64,000 nucleotides of DNA from Nonomuraea solani (lineage in GTDB: Bacteria; Actinomycetota; Actinomycetes; Streptosporangiales; Streptosporangiaceae), in assembly GCF_900108335.1 (NCBI RefSeq), contig NZ_FNVT01000006.1, positions 186,001 through 250,000 on the forward strand, in the 5' to 3' direction. The first letter of the stretch is position 1; every line of letters starts with the position of its first letter. Positions 15,286-23,200 of the stretch are shown here, piece by piece. A model generated the notes under the pieces. It saw nothing but the letters and a program-made list of their open reading frames with translations. It was not told where the DNA came from and did no database searches. The translations under genes were made by a program, and so were the position numbers.

Positions 15286-16497
15286 ATGAGTGTGAACGAG
15301 CAGGTCCTGCGCTACCCGATCCCCAGCGAGGCGGCGCTGGAGCCGCCCAAGGAGTGGGCGGAGCTGCGCGGCACGTGCCCGGTGGCCCACGTGCGACTGC
15401 CCAGTGGCGACCAGGCGACCCTGCTGACCCGGTACGAGGACGTCAAGGAGGTGCTCGCCGACCCGCGTTTCACCCGTCAGCTCAACGCCCCCGACGCGGC
15501 CCGGCTGTCGGCGGAGGGCGGCGGGGTGTTCAGCAGTGAGTTCGCGGCGATCATCCCCGACAGCGGCGAGGAGCACCTGCACTGGCGGCGCCTGGTCGGC
15601 AAGTGGTTCACCGCCAAGCGCATGGCGGCCCTGCGACCCCGGATGGCGCAGATCGCCGAGGACCTCCTCGACGAGATGATCGAGCGCGGCGCGCCCGGCG
15701 ACCTCAAGGCGAGCCTGGGCTTCCCGCTGCCGGTGTACGTCATCTGCGACATGCTCGGTGTGCCGGCCGAGGACCGCGACCGGTTCTCGTACTGGTCCGA
15801 CACGCTGCTCAACCTCACCCGCTACAGCAAGAGCGACATCGACACCGCGCAGGCCGAGTTCTTCCAGTACATGTCCGAGCACGTCGCCGCCAAGCGGGAG
15901 CAGCCGGGCGACGACCTGCTCAGCGAGCTGATCGCGGTCGGCGGCCCCGAGGATGGCGGCCTGTCCGACATCCAGATCCTGGTCACCGGCATGGCGCTGC
16001 TGGTCGCCGGGCACGAGACCACCGCCAACATGATCGGCAAGATGGTCGGCATGCTGCTGGCCGACCGTGGCCAGTGGGAGAAGCTGCTCGCCGACCCGAA
16101 GCTGGTCCGTACGGCCGTGGAGGAGACGCTGCGGCTCGACGCCAACTCCGGGTTCGGCCTGCCGCGCTACCTGCCCGAGGAGACCGAGGTCAGCGGCACG
16201 CACCTGCCCAAGGGCACCACCGTGGTGTGCAGCATGGCCTCGGCCAACCGCGACGAGAGCGTCTTCGAGGACGCCGACCAGATGGACCTGAGCCGCAGCC
16301 CGAACACGCACCTGTCCTTCGGCGCCGGCGCGCACTCCTGCCTGGGGCAGGCGCTGGCGCGTACCGAGCTGCAGGTCGTGCTCGAAGTGCTGCTCCGCAA
16401 GCTCCCGACGCTGGAGCTGGCCGTGCCCGTGGCGGAGCTGGAGCGCGTGGAGGGGCTCGCCGTAGGCGGCCTGGCCACCGTTCCGGTCCGCTGGTGA
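15286..16497 (+). CDS. Cytochrome P450
   Basis: The 403-residue soluble bacterial P450 starts at an ATG preceded by AAGGAG. The I-helix motif AGHETTANM, the K-helix ETLR, and the heme-binding loop FGAGAHSCLGQALA with thiolate Cys352 are all intact, so it should be active. Length and motifs fit the CYP105/CYP107-like group of actinomycete monooxygenases. Reductase and ferredoxin genes flank it. The substrate cannot be read from the sequence and no polyketide or peptide cluster adjoins, so a catabolic or xenobiotic role is as likely as tailoring. Confidence 0.95.
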   Translation: MSVNEQVLRYPIPSEAALEPPKEWAELRGTCPVAHVRLPSGDQATLLTRYEDVKEVLADPRFTRQLNAPDAARLSAEGGGVFSSEFAAIIPDSGEEHLHWRRLVGKWFTAKRMAALRPRMAQIAEDLLDEMIERGAPGDLKASLGFPLPVYVICDMLGVPAEDRDRFSYWSDTLLNLTRYSKSDIDTAQAEFFQYMSEHVAAKREQPGDDLLSELIAVGGPEDGGLSDIQILVTGMALLVAGHETTANMIGKMVGMLLADRGQWEKLLADPKLVRTAVEETLRLDANSGFGLPRYLPEETEVSGTHLPKGTTVVCSMASANRDESVFEDADQMDLSRSPNTHLSFGAGAHSCLGQALARTELQVVLEVLLRKLPTLELAVPVAELERVEGLAVGGLATVPVRW

Positions 16498-16542
16498 GTC
16501 CGCCGGCGAGTCCGCTGGTGAGTCCACTGGTGAGTCCGCTGG
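16495..16542 (+). repeat. Four 12-bp tandem units starting at the P450 stop codon
   Basis: Units of consensus TGAGTCCGCTGG repeat four times, the first TGA being the P450 stop. Two further units carry in-frame TGA, so the array provides back-up stops. The array occupies most of the 64 bases between the P450 and ferredoxin genes and may set intercistronic spacing. Confidence 0.85.
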
Positions 16543-16561
16543 CGAGAGAGAGGAAGACACC

Positions 16562-16753
16562 ATGAAGGTCATCGTCGACGAGGACAAGTGCTGCGGCGCC
16601 GGGTCGTGCGTGCTGATCGCGCCGGAGGTGTTCGACCAGCGCGATGAGGACGGCATCGTCATCCTGCTCCAGGCCGAGCCGGGCGACGACCAGCACGATC
16701 TGGTACGCGAGGCGGCCGCCGTATGCCCCGGCGCCGCCATCGAACTGGCCTGA
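16562..16753 (+). CDS. 3Fe-4S type ferredoxin
   Basis: The 63-residue acidic protein matches actinomycete P450-associated ferredoxins. Cluster ligands are Cys10, Cys16 and Cys55 in DKCCGAGSC and AVCPGAAI, leaving the second cysteine position of 4Fe-4S ferredoxins absent, which indicates a 3Fe-4S cluster. GAGAGGAAG precedes the ATG. It delivers electrons from the upstream reductase to the P450. Confidence 0.95.
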   Translation: MKVIVDEDKCCGAGSCVLIAPEVFDQRDEDGIVILLQAEPGDDQHDLVREAAAVCPGAAIELA

Positions 16754-16760
16754 GCCGGAT

Positions 16761-16785
16761 GCCCCCCGTGATCATCGCGGGGGGC
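16761..16785. terminator. Shared stem-loop between convergent ferredoxin and marR genes
   Basis: GCCCCCCG and CGGGGGGC form a perfect 8-bp G/C stem with a 9-base loop, 7 bases after the ferredoxin stop and 10 bases beyond the end of the convergent marR gene. It can stop transcription from both sides. Confidence 0.6.
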
Positions 16786-16795
16786 GTCCGAACCC

Positions 16796-17251
16796 TCAGG
16801 GCGCCTCGCGCCGCGTCGCCGCGATCACCCGCGTCAGCGACCGGTGCAGCTCCTGCAGCTCTTCGAGGCTCATCCCGAGCCGCGCCACGATGGCCGGCGG
16901 GATCTTCTCCGCCTCCGCCCGCAGCTTCCGCCCGGCGGGGGTCAGGGTCACGGCCAGCGCCCGCTCGTCCTGGCTGTTGCGCTCGCGGCTGAGGTAGCCC
17001 AGCGCCTGGAGCCGCTTGAGCAGCGGCGACAGGGTGCCGGGGTCGAGCTGGAGCAGCTCCCCCAGCTCCTTGACCGACAGCGGTTCGTTCTCCCAGAGCG
17101 CGAGCATGACCAGGTATTGCGGATGCGTGAGGCCCATCGGCTGCAGCAGCGGCCGGTAGAGCCCGATCACGCTGCGCGAGGCGACGCTGAGGGCGAAGCA
17201 CACCTGCCGGTCCAGCGCCAGCAGATCTGTCGCCTCTGTCACAGGCTCCAT
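16796..17251 (-). CDS. MarR family regulator, OhrR-like
   Basis: The 151-residue protein has a winged helix with YLVMLALWENEPLSVKELGELLQLDPGTLSPLLKR-type sequence split across residues about 46-80 and the wing SRERNSQDERALAVTLT. The N-terminal LDRQVCFALSVASR with Cys18 matches the peroxide-sensing cysteine of OhrR, so it probably responds to organic hydroperoxides. No ohr gene is in view; the divergent gene encodes a small membrane protein. Direct repeats of TAGCACGCCAA lie between the two starts. Confidence 0.88.
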   Translation of the reverse strand: MEPVTEATDLLALDRQVCFALSVASRSVIGLYRPLLQPMGLTHPQYLVMLALWENEPLSVKELGELLQLDPGTLSPLLKRLQALGYLSRERNSQDERALAVTLTPAGRKLRAEAEKIPPAIVARLGMSLEELQELHRSLTRVIAATRREAP

Positions 17252-17301
17252 CGGGACGCACCTCCGGCGGCCTCTGCTAAATTACTTGGTGTACAAACTA
17301 A

Positions 17302-17327
17302 TAGCACGCCAATCATTAGCACGCCAA
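17302..17327. repeat. Two direct TAGCACGCCAA repeats in the marR/small-gene intergenic region
   Basis: Identical 11-base copies at 17302-17312 and 17317-17327 have a 15-base period and lie 16-41 bases before the GTG at 17343. They may be regulator half-sites or a small duplication. Confidence 0.6.
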
Positions 17328-17342
17328 CTTCTGGAGAGCCCC

Positions 17343-17522
17343 GTGTTTCACCGCAAGCCGCTGGAGGAGCGCATCGCCGAGCGCCAGGCCAAGCTCCCTC
17401 CCCTGAAGGAGGGCGAGCACTTCGAACACGGCCCGGCCAAGTTCGTGTTCGTGACGCTGATCGCGGCGGTCGTGCTCATGCACGTCGTCGGCCTGGGCGT
17501 TGTCATGCACTTCTCTTCCTGA
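17343..17522 (+). CDS. Small single-pass membrane protein
   Basis: The 59-residue product starts at GTG (GGAGAG 5 bases upstream), has a charged N-terminal half (PLEERIAERQAKLPPLKEGE) and one C-terminal membrane segment (FVFVTLIAAVVLMHVVGLGV). I do not recognise a named family. Divergent placement from the OhrR-like gene suggests control by that regulator. Confidence 0.65.
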   Translation: MFHRKPLEERIAERQAKLPPLKEGEHFEHGPAKFVFVTLIAAVVLMHVVGLGVVMHFSS

Positions 17523-17527
17523 GCGCA

Positions 17528-17548
17528 ATTATGGCACAATGCCATAAT
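17528..17548. promoter_or_regulatory. Perfect 9-bp inverted repeat before the SDR gene
   Basis: ATTATGGCA and TGCCATAAT are separated by CAA. The right arm ends in CATAAT, which could be the -10 box, so a bound repressor would cover the promoter of the gene starting at 17576. The cognate regulator is not evident nearby. Confidence 0.6.
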
Positions 17549-17575
17549 GCATATCGCAATGAAGATGATCGCCCC

Positions 17576-18172
17576 ATGAGGCTTCTCGTGATCGGCGCCG
17601 CCGGCCGTACCGGCAGGCATGTCCTCACCCAGGGCGTCCGGCGAGGCCATGAGATCACCGCGTTCGCCCGCCGACCCGAGGCCGTGAAGGACGTCACCGG
17701 GCTGCGCGACGTGGTGCGCGGAGACGCGACGGACGCCGACGCGCTACGTACCGCGCTGCCCGGCCAGGACGCGGTGATCTGCGCCGTCGGCGGCAGCGGC
17801 ATCGCGCTCGCCCTGATCGAGGCCATGCCCGAGACCGGGGTGCGGCGGCTGGTGATGACCAGCAGCCGCTCGATCGTCGCCACTCGCCCCCGGCTGGTGG
17901 TCGCGCTGGCCTGGCTCGCCTTCCGCGCTCCCTACGCCGACCTGTCCAGGGCCGAGGGCATGCTGCAGGCCAGCGACCTCGACTGGAGCATCGTGCGCGG
18001 GACCATGCTCAACGACAAGCCGCCCGCCGGCGGCACCCACATCGACTTCGAGAACGACGCGACCGGTGGCGGCTGGCAACTCACCCGCGCCGACTACGCC
18101 ACGGCGCTGCTCGACGTCGCGGAGAACCCGGAGCTGATCGGCAGGTCACTCGGTGTCGGCGGCCCGAAGTAG
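17576..18172 (+). CDS. Atypical SDR family NAD(P)-binding protein
   Basis: The 198-residue protein is a short NmrA/SDR-a5-like Rossmann protein: N-terminal LLVIGAAGRTGRHVL dinucleotide motif, FARRPEAV after strand 2, then RRLVMTSS and the C-terminal TRADYATALLDV. Such proteins act as NAD(P)H-dependent reductases or redox sensors. It has no gene partner on its strand. Its promoter carries a perfect inverted repeat at 17528-17548, so expression is probably inducible. Confidence 0.85.
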   Translation: MRLLVIGAAGRTGRHVLTQGVRRGHEITAFARRPEAVKDVTGLRDVVRGDATDADALRTALPGQDAVICAVGGSGIALALIEAMPETGVRRLVMTSSRSIVATRPRLVVALAWLAFRAPYADLSRAEGMLQASDLDWSIVRGTMLNDKPPAGGTHIDFENDATGGGWQLTRADYATALLDVAENPELIGRSLGVGGPK

Positions 18173-18187
18173 CGACACCCCGCAGGG

Positions 18188-18787
18188 TCATCGCTGGCAG
18201 CGGCCGAAGTCGACCACGTACGTCCCGCCGTCTCTCGCGCTCGCCCCGGCCGGGTCGGCCGACCCCGCCGCGGCCCCGATCCCGACGTCGGCCATCGTCG
18301 GGCTCAGCACGATCTGCCGGTGGCCGAACGTGCTGACGTACACCCACCAGCGCACGGCGGCGCGCGGCGTGCCCGCGCCGGGGCCCCAGCCGGTGTACGT
18401 GGTCTCGGCGTAGGCCCACGAGCGCGGGTTCGGGCAGTAGCCCGCGGCCGTGATCCTGCTTCCCGGCGTTGAGCCGGTCTGCGGGTTGTTGTGCGAGTTC
18501 GCGCCCGGCCGCCACCATTTGAGGCTCGCGGCGGCATTGGCGTGCGAGGTCGCCGCGCTGTCCAGCGGGCCGTTGCGCGTGAGCGGGGCGAGCCCGGCCT
18601 TGGCGCGCTCGGCGTCGATGAGGCAGTGCACCGCCTGGCCGATCTGCACCCGGTTGGCGCTCGTCGGGACCACGTCGTAGTACGCGGCCGCCGCGTTGCA
18701 GCCCGGCGCGTTCGCTGTGGCGCCCATGGCCGGGGCACCCCAGACGACCGCGCCGGCGACTCCTAAAATGCTGATTGCGTGTTTCAC
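18188..18787 (-). CDS. Secreted CAP-domain (SCP/PR-1) protein
   Basis: The 199-residue product has a signal peptide (cleavage after PAMGA, about residue 23) and a CAP domain: CLIDAERAKAGLAPLTRN helix, LDSAATSHANAAA, ANSHNNPQTG, AAGY, AYAETTY, then AAVRWWVYVSTFGHRQIVLSP and ADVGIGAA. The two histidines and glutamate of the CAP cavity seem retained. Function of bacterial CAP proteins is mostly unknown. The upstream palindrome at 18846-18864 resembles one at 27227-27244. Confidence 0.88.
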   Translation of the reverse strand: MKHAISILGVAGAVVWGAPAMGATANAPGCNAAAAYYDVVPTSANRVQIGQAVHCLIDAERAKAGLAPLTRNGPLDSAATSHANAAASLKWWRPGANSHNNPQTGSTPGSRITAAGYCPNPRSWAYAETTYTGWGPGAGTPRAAVRWWVYVSTFGHRQIVLSPTMADVGIGAAAGSADPAGASARDGGTYVVDFGRCQR

Positions 18788-18845
18788 CGTTCTCTCCCCT
18801 GTTCCGATGGCTCCCTCAGTGTTGAGGCGGCCCCGGAACGAGGGG

Positions 18846-18864
18846 ATGAGTAACCCCTACTCAT
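18846..18864. promoter_or_regulatory. Palindrome ATGAGTA-N5-TACTCAT upstream of the CAP gene
   Basis: Perfect 7-bp arms lie 59-77 bases before the CAP gene start. The same core TGAGTA...TACTCA occurs at 27227-27244 with a 6-base spacer, suggesting a shared regulator. Confidence 0.55.
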
Positions 18865-18874
18865 GAACGGCGCA

Positions 18875-21436
18875 CTACCGGCACCTCACCGTGAACTCGT
18901 GCGTGCCCGCCCCCACCTCCTGCGGCTCGGCTCCCGGCAGGTCCACCTCCGCGACCGTGCCGGGCGGCACCGTGGCGGTGACCGTGAGCGTCTCGCCCTC
19001 CTTGGTCCAGGCGACCGCGGCCGGCCCGTACGGCGTGTCGAGACCGGCTGAAGCGTGGGTCAGCCCGCCGCCGGGCCGGGGCGCGACGCGCAGGCGCCGG
19101 TAGCCGGGGGCGGCCGGGGCGAGCCCCGCGACCGTGCGGTGCAGGAAGTCGGCCACCGCGCCCAGGGCGTAGTGGTTGAACGAGGTCATCTCACCCGGAT
19201 TGACCGACCCGTCCGGCAGCAGGCTGTCCCAGCGCTCCCAGATCGTGGTGGCTCCCATCGTCACCGGATACAGCCACGACGGGCGGTTGCGCTGGGTGAG
19301 CAGCGCGTACGCGGTGTCGTACGCGCCCACCGAGCACAGCGCGTCGCAGATCAGCGGCGTGCCGACGAACCCGGTCCCGATGCGGTGGTCGTCGGCGGCG
19401 ACCAGCTCGGCCAGCCGACGCCCGGCCCGTTCCCGCTGCCCAGGCCCGTCCAGCAGGCCCACGTGCAGGGCGAGGGCGTAGGCGGTCTGGGTGTCGCAGG
19501 CCAGCCGGCCCGACGGCGTGACGAATTCGCCGCGGAAGGCCGTACGCACCTTCGAGGCCAGCTCGGCGTAGCGGGCGGCGTCGGCGTCGTGGCCGAGCAG
19601 CGCCGCCGTGTCGGCCACGACCTGGGCCGACCAGGCGTGGTAGGCGGTGGCGACCAGCGCGTGGTCGGTGCGCGCCTTGCGCGGGTCGTCCGGCGGCGCG
19701 GCGGGGTCGAGCCAGTCGCCGAACTGGAAGCCCTCGTCCCACAGGTGGTCGTCGCCGGTCAGCGAGTGCACCTGGTCCACCCAGGCGGTCATGCTCCCGT
19801 ACTGCGCGCGCAGCAGGTCGAGGTCGCCGAAGCGCTGGTAGAGCACCCACGGGACGAGTACGGCGGCATCACCCCACGCGGCGGTGGGCGAGACGTCGAA
19901 CGCCAGCGGCACCCACGGCACGAAGTGCGGCACGGTGCCCACCTCGGCCTGTTCGGCGGCCAGGTCGGCGAGCCAGGAGGCCAGCGGGCCCGCGCAGTCG
20001 TAGAGGAAGGCGGCGGCAGGGGCGAACACCTGGATGTCGCCGGTCCAGCCGAGCCGCTCGTCGCGCTGCGGGCAGTCGGTGGGAATGTCGACGTAGTTGC
20101 CGCGCATGCTCCACCGCACGTTGTCGTGCAGCCGGTTCAGCAGCGGGTCGGAGCACTCGAACGTGCCGATGGGACGCATGTCGGTGTGGCAGACGACGGC
20201 TCGCACGCCGGCCGGGTCCAGCTCGCCTGGCCAGTCGTCGATCTGGGCGTAGCGGAAGCCGTGCGTGGTGAAGCGGGGCTCCCATTCCTCGGGCTCGGCG
20301 TCGCCGCGCAGCGTGTACTGATCGAGCGCGGCGGCGTCGCGCAGCGGGCGCAGGGCCAGGGCGCCGTTCTCCAGGACCTCGGCGTGGCGCAGCGTGACCG
20401 TGTGCCCGGGCGGGCCCTGGACGCGGATGCGCAGGCGGCCGGCGATGTTCTGGCCGAAGTCGAGGATGGTCTCCCCGTCCGGGCCTGTCAGGACCTCGAC
20501 CGGGGCCAGGGTCTCGGTGCGGCGCACGGGCGGGCCGGTCGGCGCGACGAGCAGGGCGGCGTCGTGGGCGAGGGCGTCGGCGGGCAGCCAGGCGGAGTCG
20601 TCGAAACCGGGCTCCGACCAGCCTGACGGGAGCAGGCGGGCGTCGTGCTTCTCGCCGTCGTACAGGCTGGCCGCCGTGACCGGGCCGGTCGCGCAGCGCC
20701 ACTCGCCGTCGGTGACCACGACGTCGGTGCCGCCGTCGGCGTAGGTGATCTCCAGTTGGGCGATGAGGGCGGTGCGGTCGCCGTACAGGTCGGTCTTGCC
20801 GCCGAGGAAGCCGATGCGGCCGCGGTACCAGCCGTCGGCAAGGGTGGCGCCGACGGCGTTGGCGCCCTCGCGCAGCAGCTCGGTGACGTCGTGGGTGCGG
20901 TAGCGCAGGCGGTGGGCGTAGCTGCTCCAGCCGGGGGCGAGCACGTCGTCGCCGACCACCCGGCCGTTCAGCTCGATCTCGTACGTGCCGTGCGCGGTGA
21001 CGTACAGGCGGGCCCGCTCGACGGGGGCGCGCAGGCTGAAGTCGCGGCGCAGCAGCAGCGCGGGCCCGTCGGGCACGCCGAGCAGCTCCAGCGGCGGCGC
21101 GGCCGCTTCGGCGCGCCAGTCGCCCGCGTCCAGCAGCCCGGTCTCCACATATGACCAGGGGCTCCAGTCGCCGGCCGAGCCGTCGGCGCCGTGCACGCGC
21201 ACCCGCGCGCCGCGCCGCTCGCGCGCGCCCAGCGCCGCGCCCGGCCAGGGCACGAGCACCGACTCGTCCGACTCGACGCGGCCGGTGGCGGTGCCGTCGC
21301 TGAGCTCGATCTCGTACGCCTGCTGCCGCCACCCGGGGAGGTCGGTGGTGACGGTCCACGACAGGCGGGGGGCCGGTTCGCCGATGCCGAGGGGGTCTTG
21401 GTGGTGTTCGTAGGTGGGTGCCGTGACGATCAGCAA
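18875..21436 (-). CDS. GH78 alpha-L-rhamnosidase
   Basis: The 853-residue enzyme has the bacterial rhamnosidase layout: an N-terminal beta domain (PLGIGEPAPRLSWTV), a Bac_rhamnosid_N-like domain (ARLYVTAHGTYEIELNGRVVG), a concanavalin-like domain, the (alpha/alpha)6 catalytic domain with PTDCPQRDERLGWTGD, and a C-terminal beta domain. The acidic residues of DERLGWTGD match the catalytic region. No signal peptide is present, so it acts inside the cell on imported rhamnosides. It is the last gene of an operon with an ABC importer (14 bases after the permease gene). Control by the divergent LacI protein is likely. Confidence 0.93.
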   Translation of the reverse strand: MLIVTAPTYEHHQDPLGIGEPAPRLSWTVTTDLPGWRQQAYEIELSDGTATGRVESDESVLVPWPGAALGARERRGARVRVHGADGSAGDWSPWSYVETGLLDAGDWRAEAAAPPLELLGVPDGPALLLRRDFSLRAPVERARLYVTAHGTYEIELNGRVVGDDVLAPGWSSYAHRLRYRTHDVTELLREGANAVGATLADGWYRGRIGFLGGKTDLYGDRTALIAQLEITYADGGTDVVVTDGEWRCATGPVTAASLYDGEKHDARLLPSGWSEPGFDDSAWLPADALAHDAALLVAPTGPPVRRTETLAPVEVLTGPDGETILDFGQNIAGRLRIRVQGPPGHTVTLRHAEVLENGALALRPLRDAAALDQYTLRGDAEPEEWEPRFTTHGFRYAQIDDWPGELDPAGVRAVVCHTDMRPIGTFECSDPLLNRLHDNVRWSMRGNYVDIPTDCPQRDERLGWTGDIQVFAPAAAFLYDCAGPLASWLADLAAEQAEVGTVPHFVPWVPLAFDVSPTAAWGDAAVLVPWVLYQRFGDLDLLRAQYGSMTAWVDQVHSLTGDDHLWDEGFQFGDWLDPAAPPDDPRKARTDHALVATAYHAWSAQVVADTAALLGHDADAARYAELASKVRTAFRGEFVTPSGRLACDTQTAYALALHVGLLDGPGQRERAGRRLAELVAADDHRIGTGFVGTPLICDALCSVGAYDTAYALLTQRNRPSWLYPVTMGATTIWERWDSLLPDGSVNPGEMTSFNHYALGAVADFLHRTVAGLAPAAPGYRRLRVAPRPGGGLTHASAGLDTPYGPAAVAWTKEGETLTVTATVPPGTVAEVDLPGAEPQEVGAGTHEFTVRCR

Positions 21437-21449
21437 GATACTCCTTAGA

Positions 21450-22277
21450 TCAGCCCTTGATGGCGCCGGCGGTCATCCCGGCGACGATCTTGCGGTTGAA
21501 GAAGATGAACAGCAGCAGCGGCGGAATCGTGATGAGCACGATGTCCATGAACAGCAGGTTCCACTGGGTGTTGTACTGGCTCTGGAAGTTGTAGAGGGTC
21601 ACCTGCACGGTGGCGTTGTCGTCGCCCGGTAGCAGGTAGAGCGGATTGACGAAGTCGTTGAAGACGCTCACCGAGCTGGTCAGGATCACGGTGATGGTGA
21701 CCGGCCGGAGCAGCGGGAAGATCACCTGGAAGAACAGCCGCAGCCCGCCGCAGCCGTCGATCTGGGCGGCCTCGTCCAGTTCGCGGGGGATGGCCGCGAT
21801 GAAGGCGCGGAACAGCAGCATCGCGAACGACAGGTTGAAGGCCACCTCGGCGAGGATCAGCCCGGGCAGCGTCTTGAACAGCCCGAGCGCCTGCAGCAGC
21901 CAGATCGTCGGAACGACCGCGGGCGGGATGATCAGCCCCGACAGCACCAGGAAGTCGGCCACCTTGGCGACCTTGCCGGGCCTGCGCTGCAGGACGAACG
22001 CGGCCATCGCCGCGAAGATGACGATCAGGGCGACCGACGCCACGGTCAGGATCGTGCTGTTGACGTACGCGCGCAGCAGCACGTAGTCGCGCGCCTCGAT
22101 CACGGCCATGAAGTTCTGCACGATCGGCCAGCTCGTCGGCCAGGAGAAGTCCAGGTCGATGGCCTGCGTACGGTCCTTGACGGCCGTCAGCAGCATGAGC
22201 GCGAACGGGACCAGGAAGACCACGGTGGCCACGACCAGCGCGACCGCTTCGGCGCTGAGCCTGCGCAGTGCTCTCAT
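21450..22277 (-). CDS. Carbohydrate ABC transporter permease (MalG-like)
   Basis: The 275-residue protein has six predicted membrane segments and the EAA loop DEAAQIDGCGGLRLFFQVIFPLL that contacts the ATPase. The ATG at 22277 overlaps the stop of the preceding permease gene by ATGA. No ATPase gene is in the operon; CUT1 importers of actinomycetes commonly share the MsiK ATPase encoded elsewhere. Confidence 0.93.
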   Translation of the reverse strand: MRALRRLSAEAVALVVATVVFLVPFALMLLTAVKDRTQAIDLDFSWPTSWPIVQNFMAVIEARDYVLLRAYVNSTILTVASVALIVIFAAMAAFVLQRRPGKVAKVADFLVLSGLIIPPAVVPTIWLLQALGLFKTLPGLILAEVAFNLSFAMLLFRAFIAAIPRELDEAAQIDGCGGLRLFFQVIFPLLRPVTITVILTSSVSVFNDFVNPLYLLPGDDNATVQVTLYNFQSQYNTQWNLLFMDIVLITIPPLLLFIFFNRKIVAGMTAGAIKG

Positions 22278-23200
22278 GCGGCCACCTGCCTCTTGCCGAG
22301 GTAGTAGTTGAGCGGGACCGCGATCACGGTGACCACGATGAAAAGGATGACGTTGCCCGCCGTCGACAGGCCGAAGAAACCGGCCTGATACTGCTTGTAG
22401 ATGATCGAGGCGATGGTGTCGCTGGTGAAGCCGGGCCCGCCGCGCGTCATCGTCCAGATTAGGTCGAACGAGCGCAGCCCGCCGATGAACGACAGAATGA
22501 TCACCGAATACGTCGCCGGCCAGCTCAGCGGCAGCGTGATGTGCCGGAAGCGGTGCCACGCGCCCCCGCCGTCCACCATGACCGCCTGGTAATACTCCTG
22601 CGGGATCGACATGATGCCGGCGATGTAGATGACCGTGGCCAGGCCGACCCCCTTCCACACGTCCACCAGCGCGACCGACAGCAGCGCCGTGTTCGCGTCG
22701 CCCAGCCAGTCGCCGCCGTCGATGCCCACCAGCGCGAGCGCCTGGTTGACCAGGCCGGTGTCCGGCTTGAGCAGCACGCTGAAGGTGATGCCGACGGCCA
22801 CGGTGGACACCAGGACCGGGAAGAACACCACCGAGCGCAGGAATCCGCGCAGCCGCAGCCGGGAGGTGAGGAGCACGCCGAGCAGCAGCCCGAGCACGAC
22901 CTTCAGCCCGGAGGTGAGCACCGCGTAGATCAGGGTGTTGGCGAAGCCGATGCGCAGGTTCTGCTCGGACAGGAAGTCGCGGAAGTTGTCCAGCCCGACG
23001 AAGGTGCTGTCGAACAGGGTCCAGCGGGTGAGCGAGAAGTAGAAGGCCATGACCGTCGGCACCAGGAAGATCACCAGGTAGACGACGGCGGCCGGCAGGT
23101 AGAGCGCGTACGGGTAGGCCGAACGGCGCTTGACCGGGCGGGTGACCTGGCCGGGGGCCGGGCCGGGCCCCGTGCGGGGCCCGGCGGCCTGCTTCGTCAC
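22274..23200 (-). CDS. Carbohydrate ABC transporter permease (MalF-like)
   Basis: The 308-residue protein starts at a GTG overlapping the binding-protein stop (GTGA). A cytoplasmic Pro/Gly-rich tail precedes six membrane segments, with LPAAVVYLVIFLVPTVMAF first, and an EAA-type loop (YYQAVMVDGGGAWHRFRHITLPL). It pairs with the permease encoded downstream to form the CUT1 channel for the rhamnoside substrate handled by the GH78 enzyme. Confidence 0.93.
   Translation of the reverse strand: MTKQAAGPRTGPGPAPGQVTRPVKRRSAYPYALYLPAAVVYLVIFLVPTVMAFYFSLTRWTLFDSTFVGLDNFRDFLSEQNLRIGFANTLIYAVLTSGLKVVLGLLLGVLLTSRLRLRGFLRSVVFFPVLVSTVAVGITFSVLLKPDTGLVNQALALVGIDGGDWLGDANTALLSVALVDVWKGVGLATVIYIAGIMSIPQEYYQAVMVDGGGAWHRFRHITLPLSWPATYSVIILSFIGGLRSFDLIWTMTRGGPGFTSDTIASIIYKQYQAGFFGLSTAGNVILFIVVTVIAVPLNYYLGKRQVAA

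Noticed and set aside
15151..16740. Long minus-strand frame opposite the P450 gene
   Set aside because: Antisense shadow with His/Gln/Gly-rich composition; the P450 on plus has all motifs.
17286..17522. 78-residue version of the small membrane protein
   Set aside because: The upstream start lies in the marR promoter region and direct repeats; GTG at 17343 with GGAGAG is a better start.
14016..18172. Natural product gene cluster around the P450
   Set aside because: Reductase, P450 and ferredoxin have no neighbouring synthase, RiPP or terpene gene, so a biosynthetic cluster is not supported.
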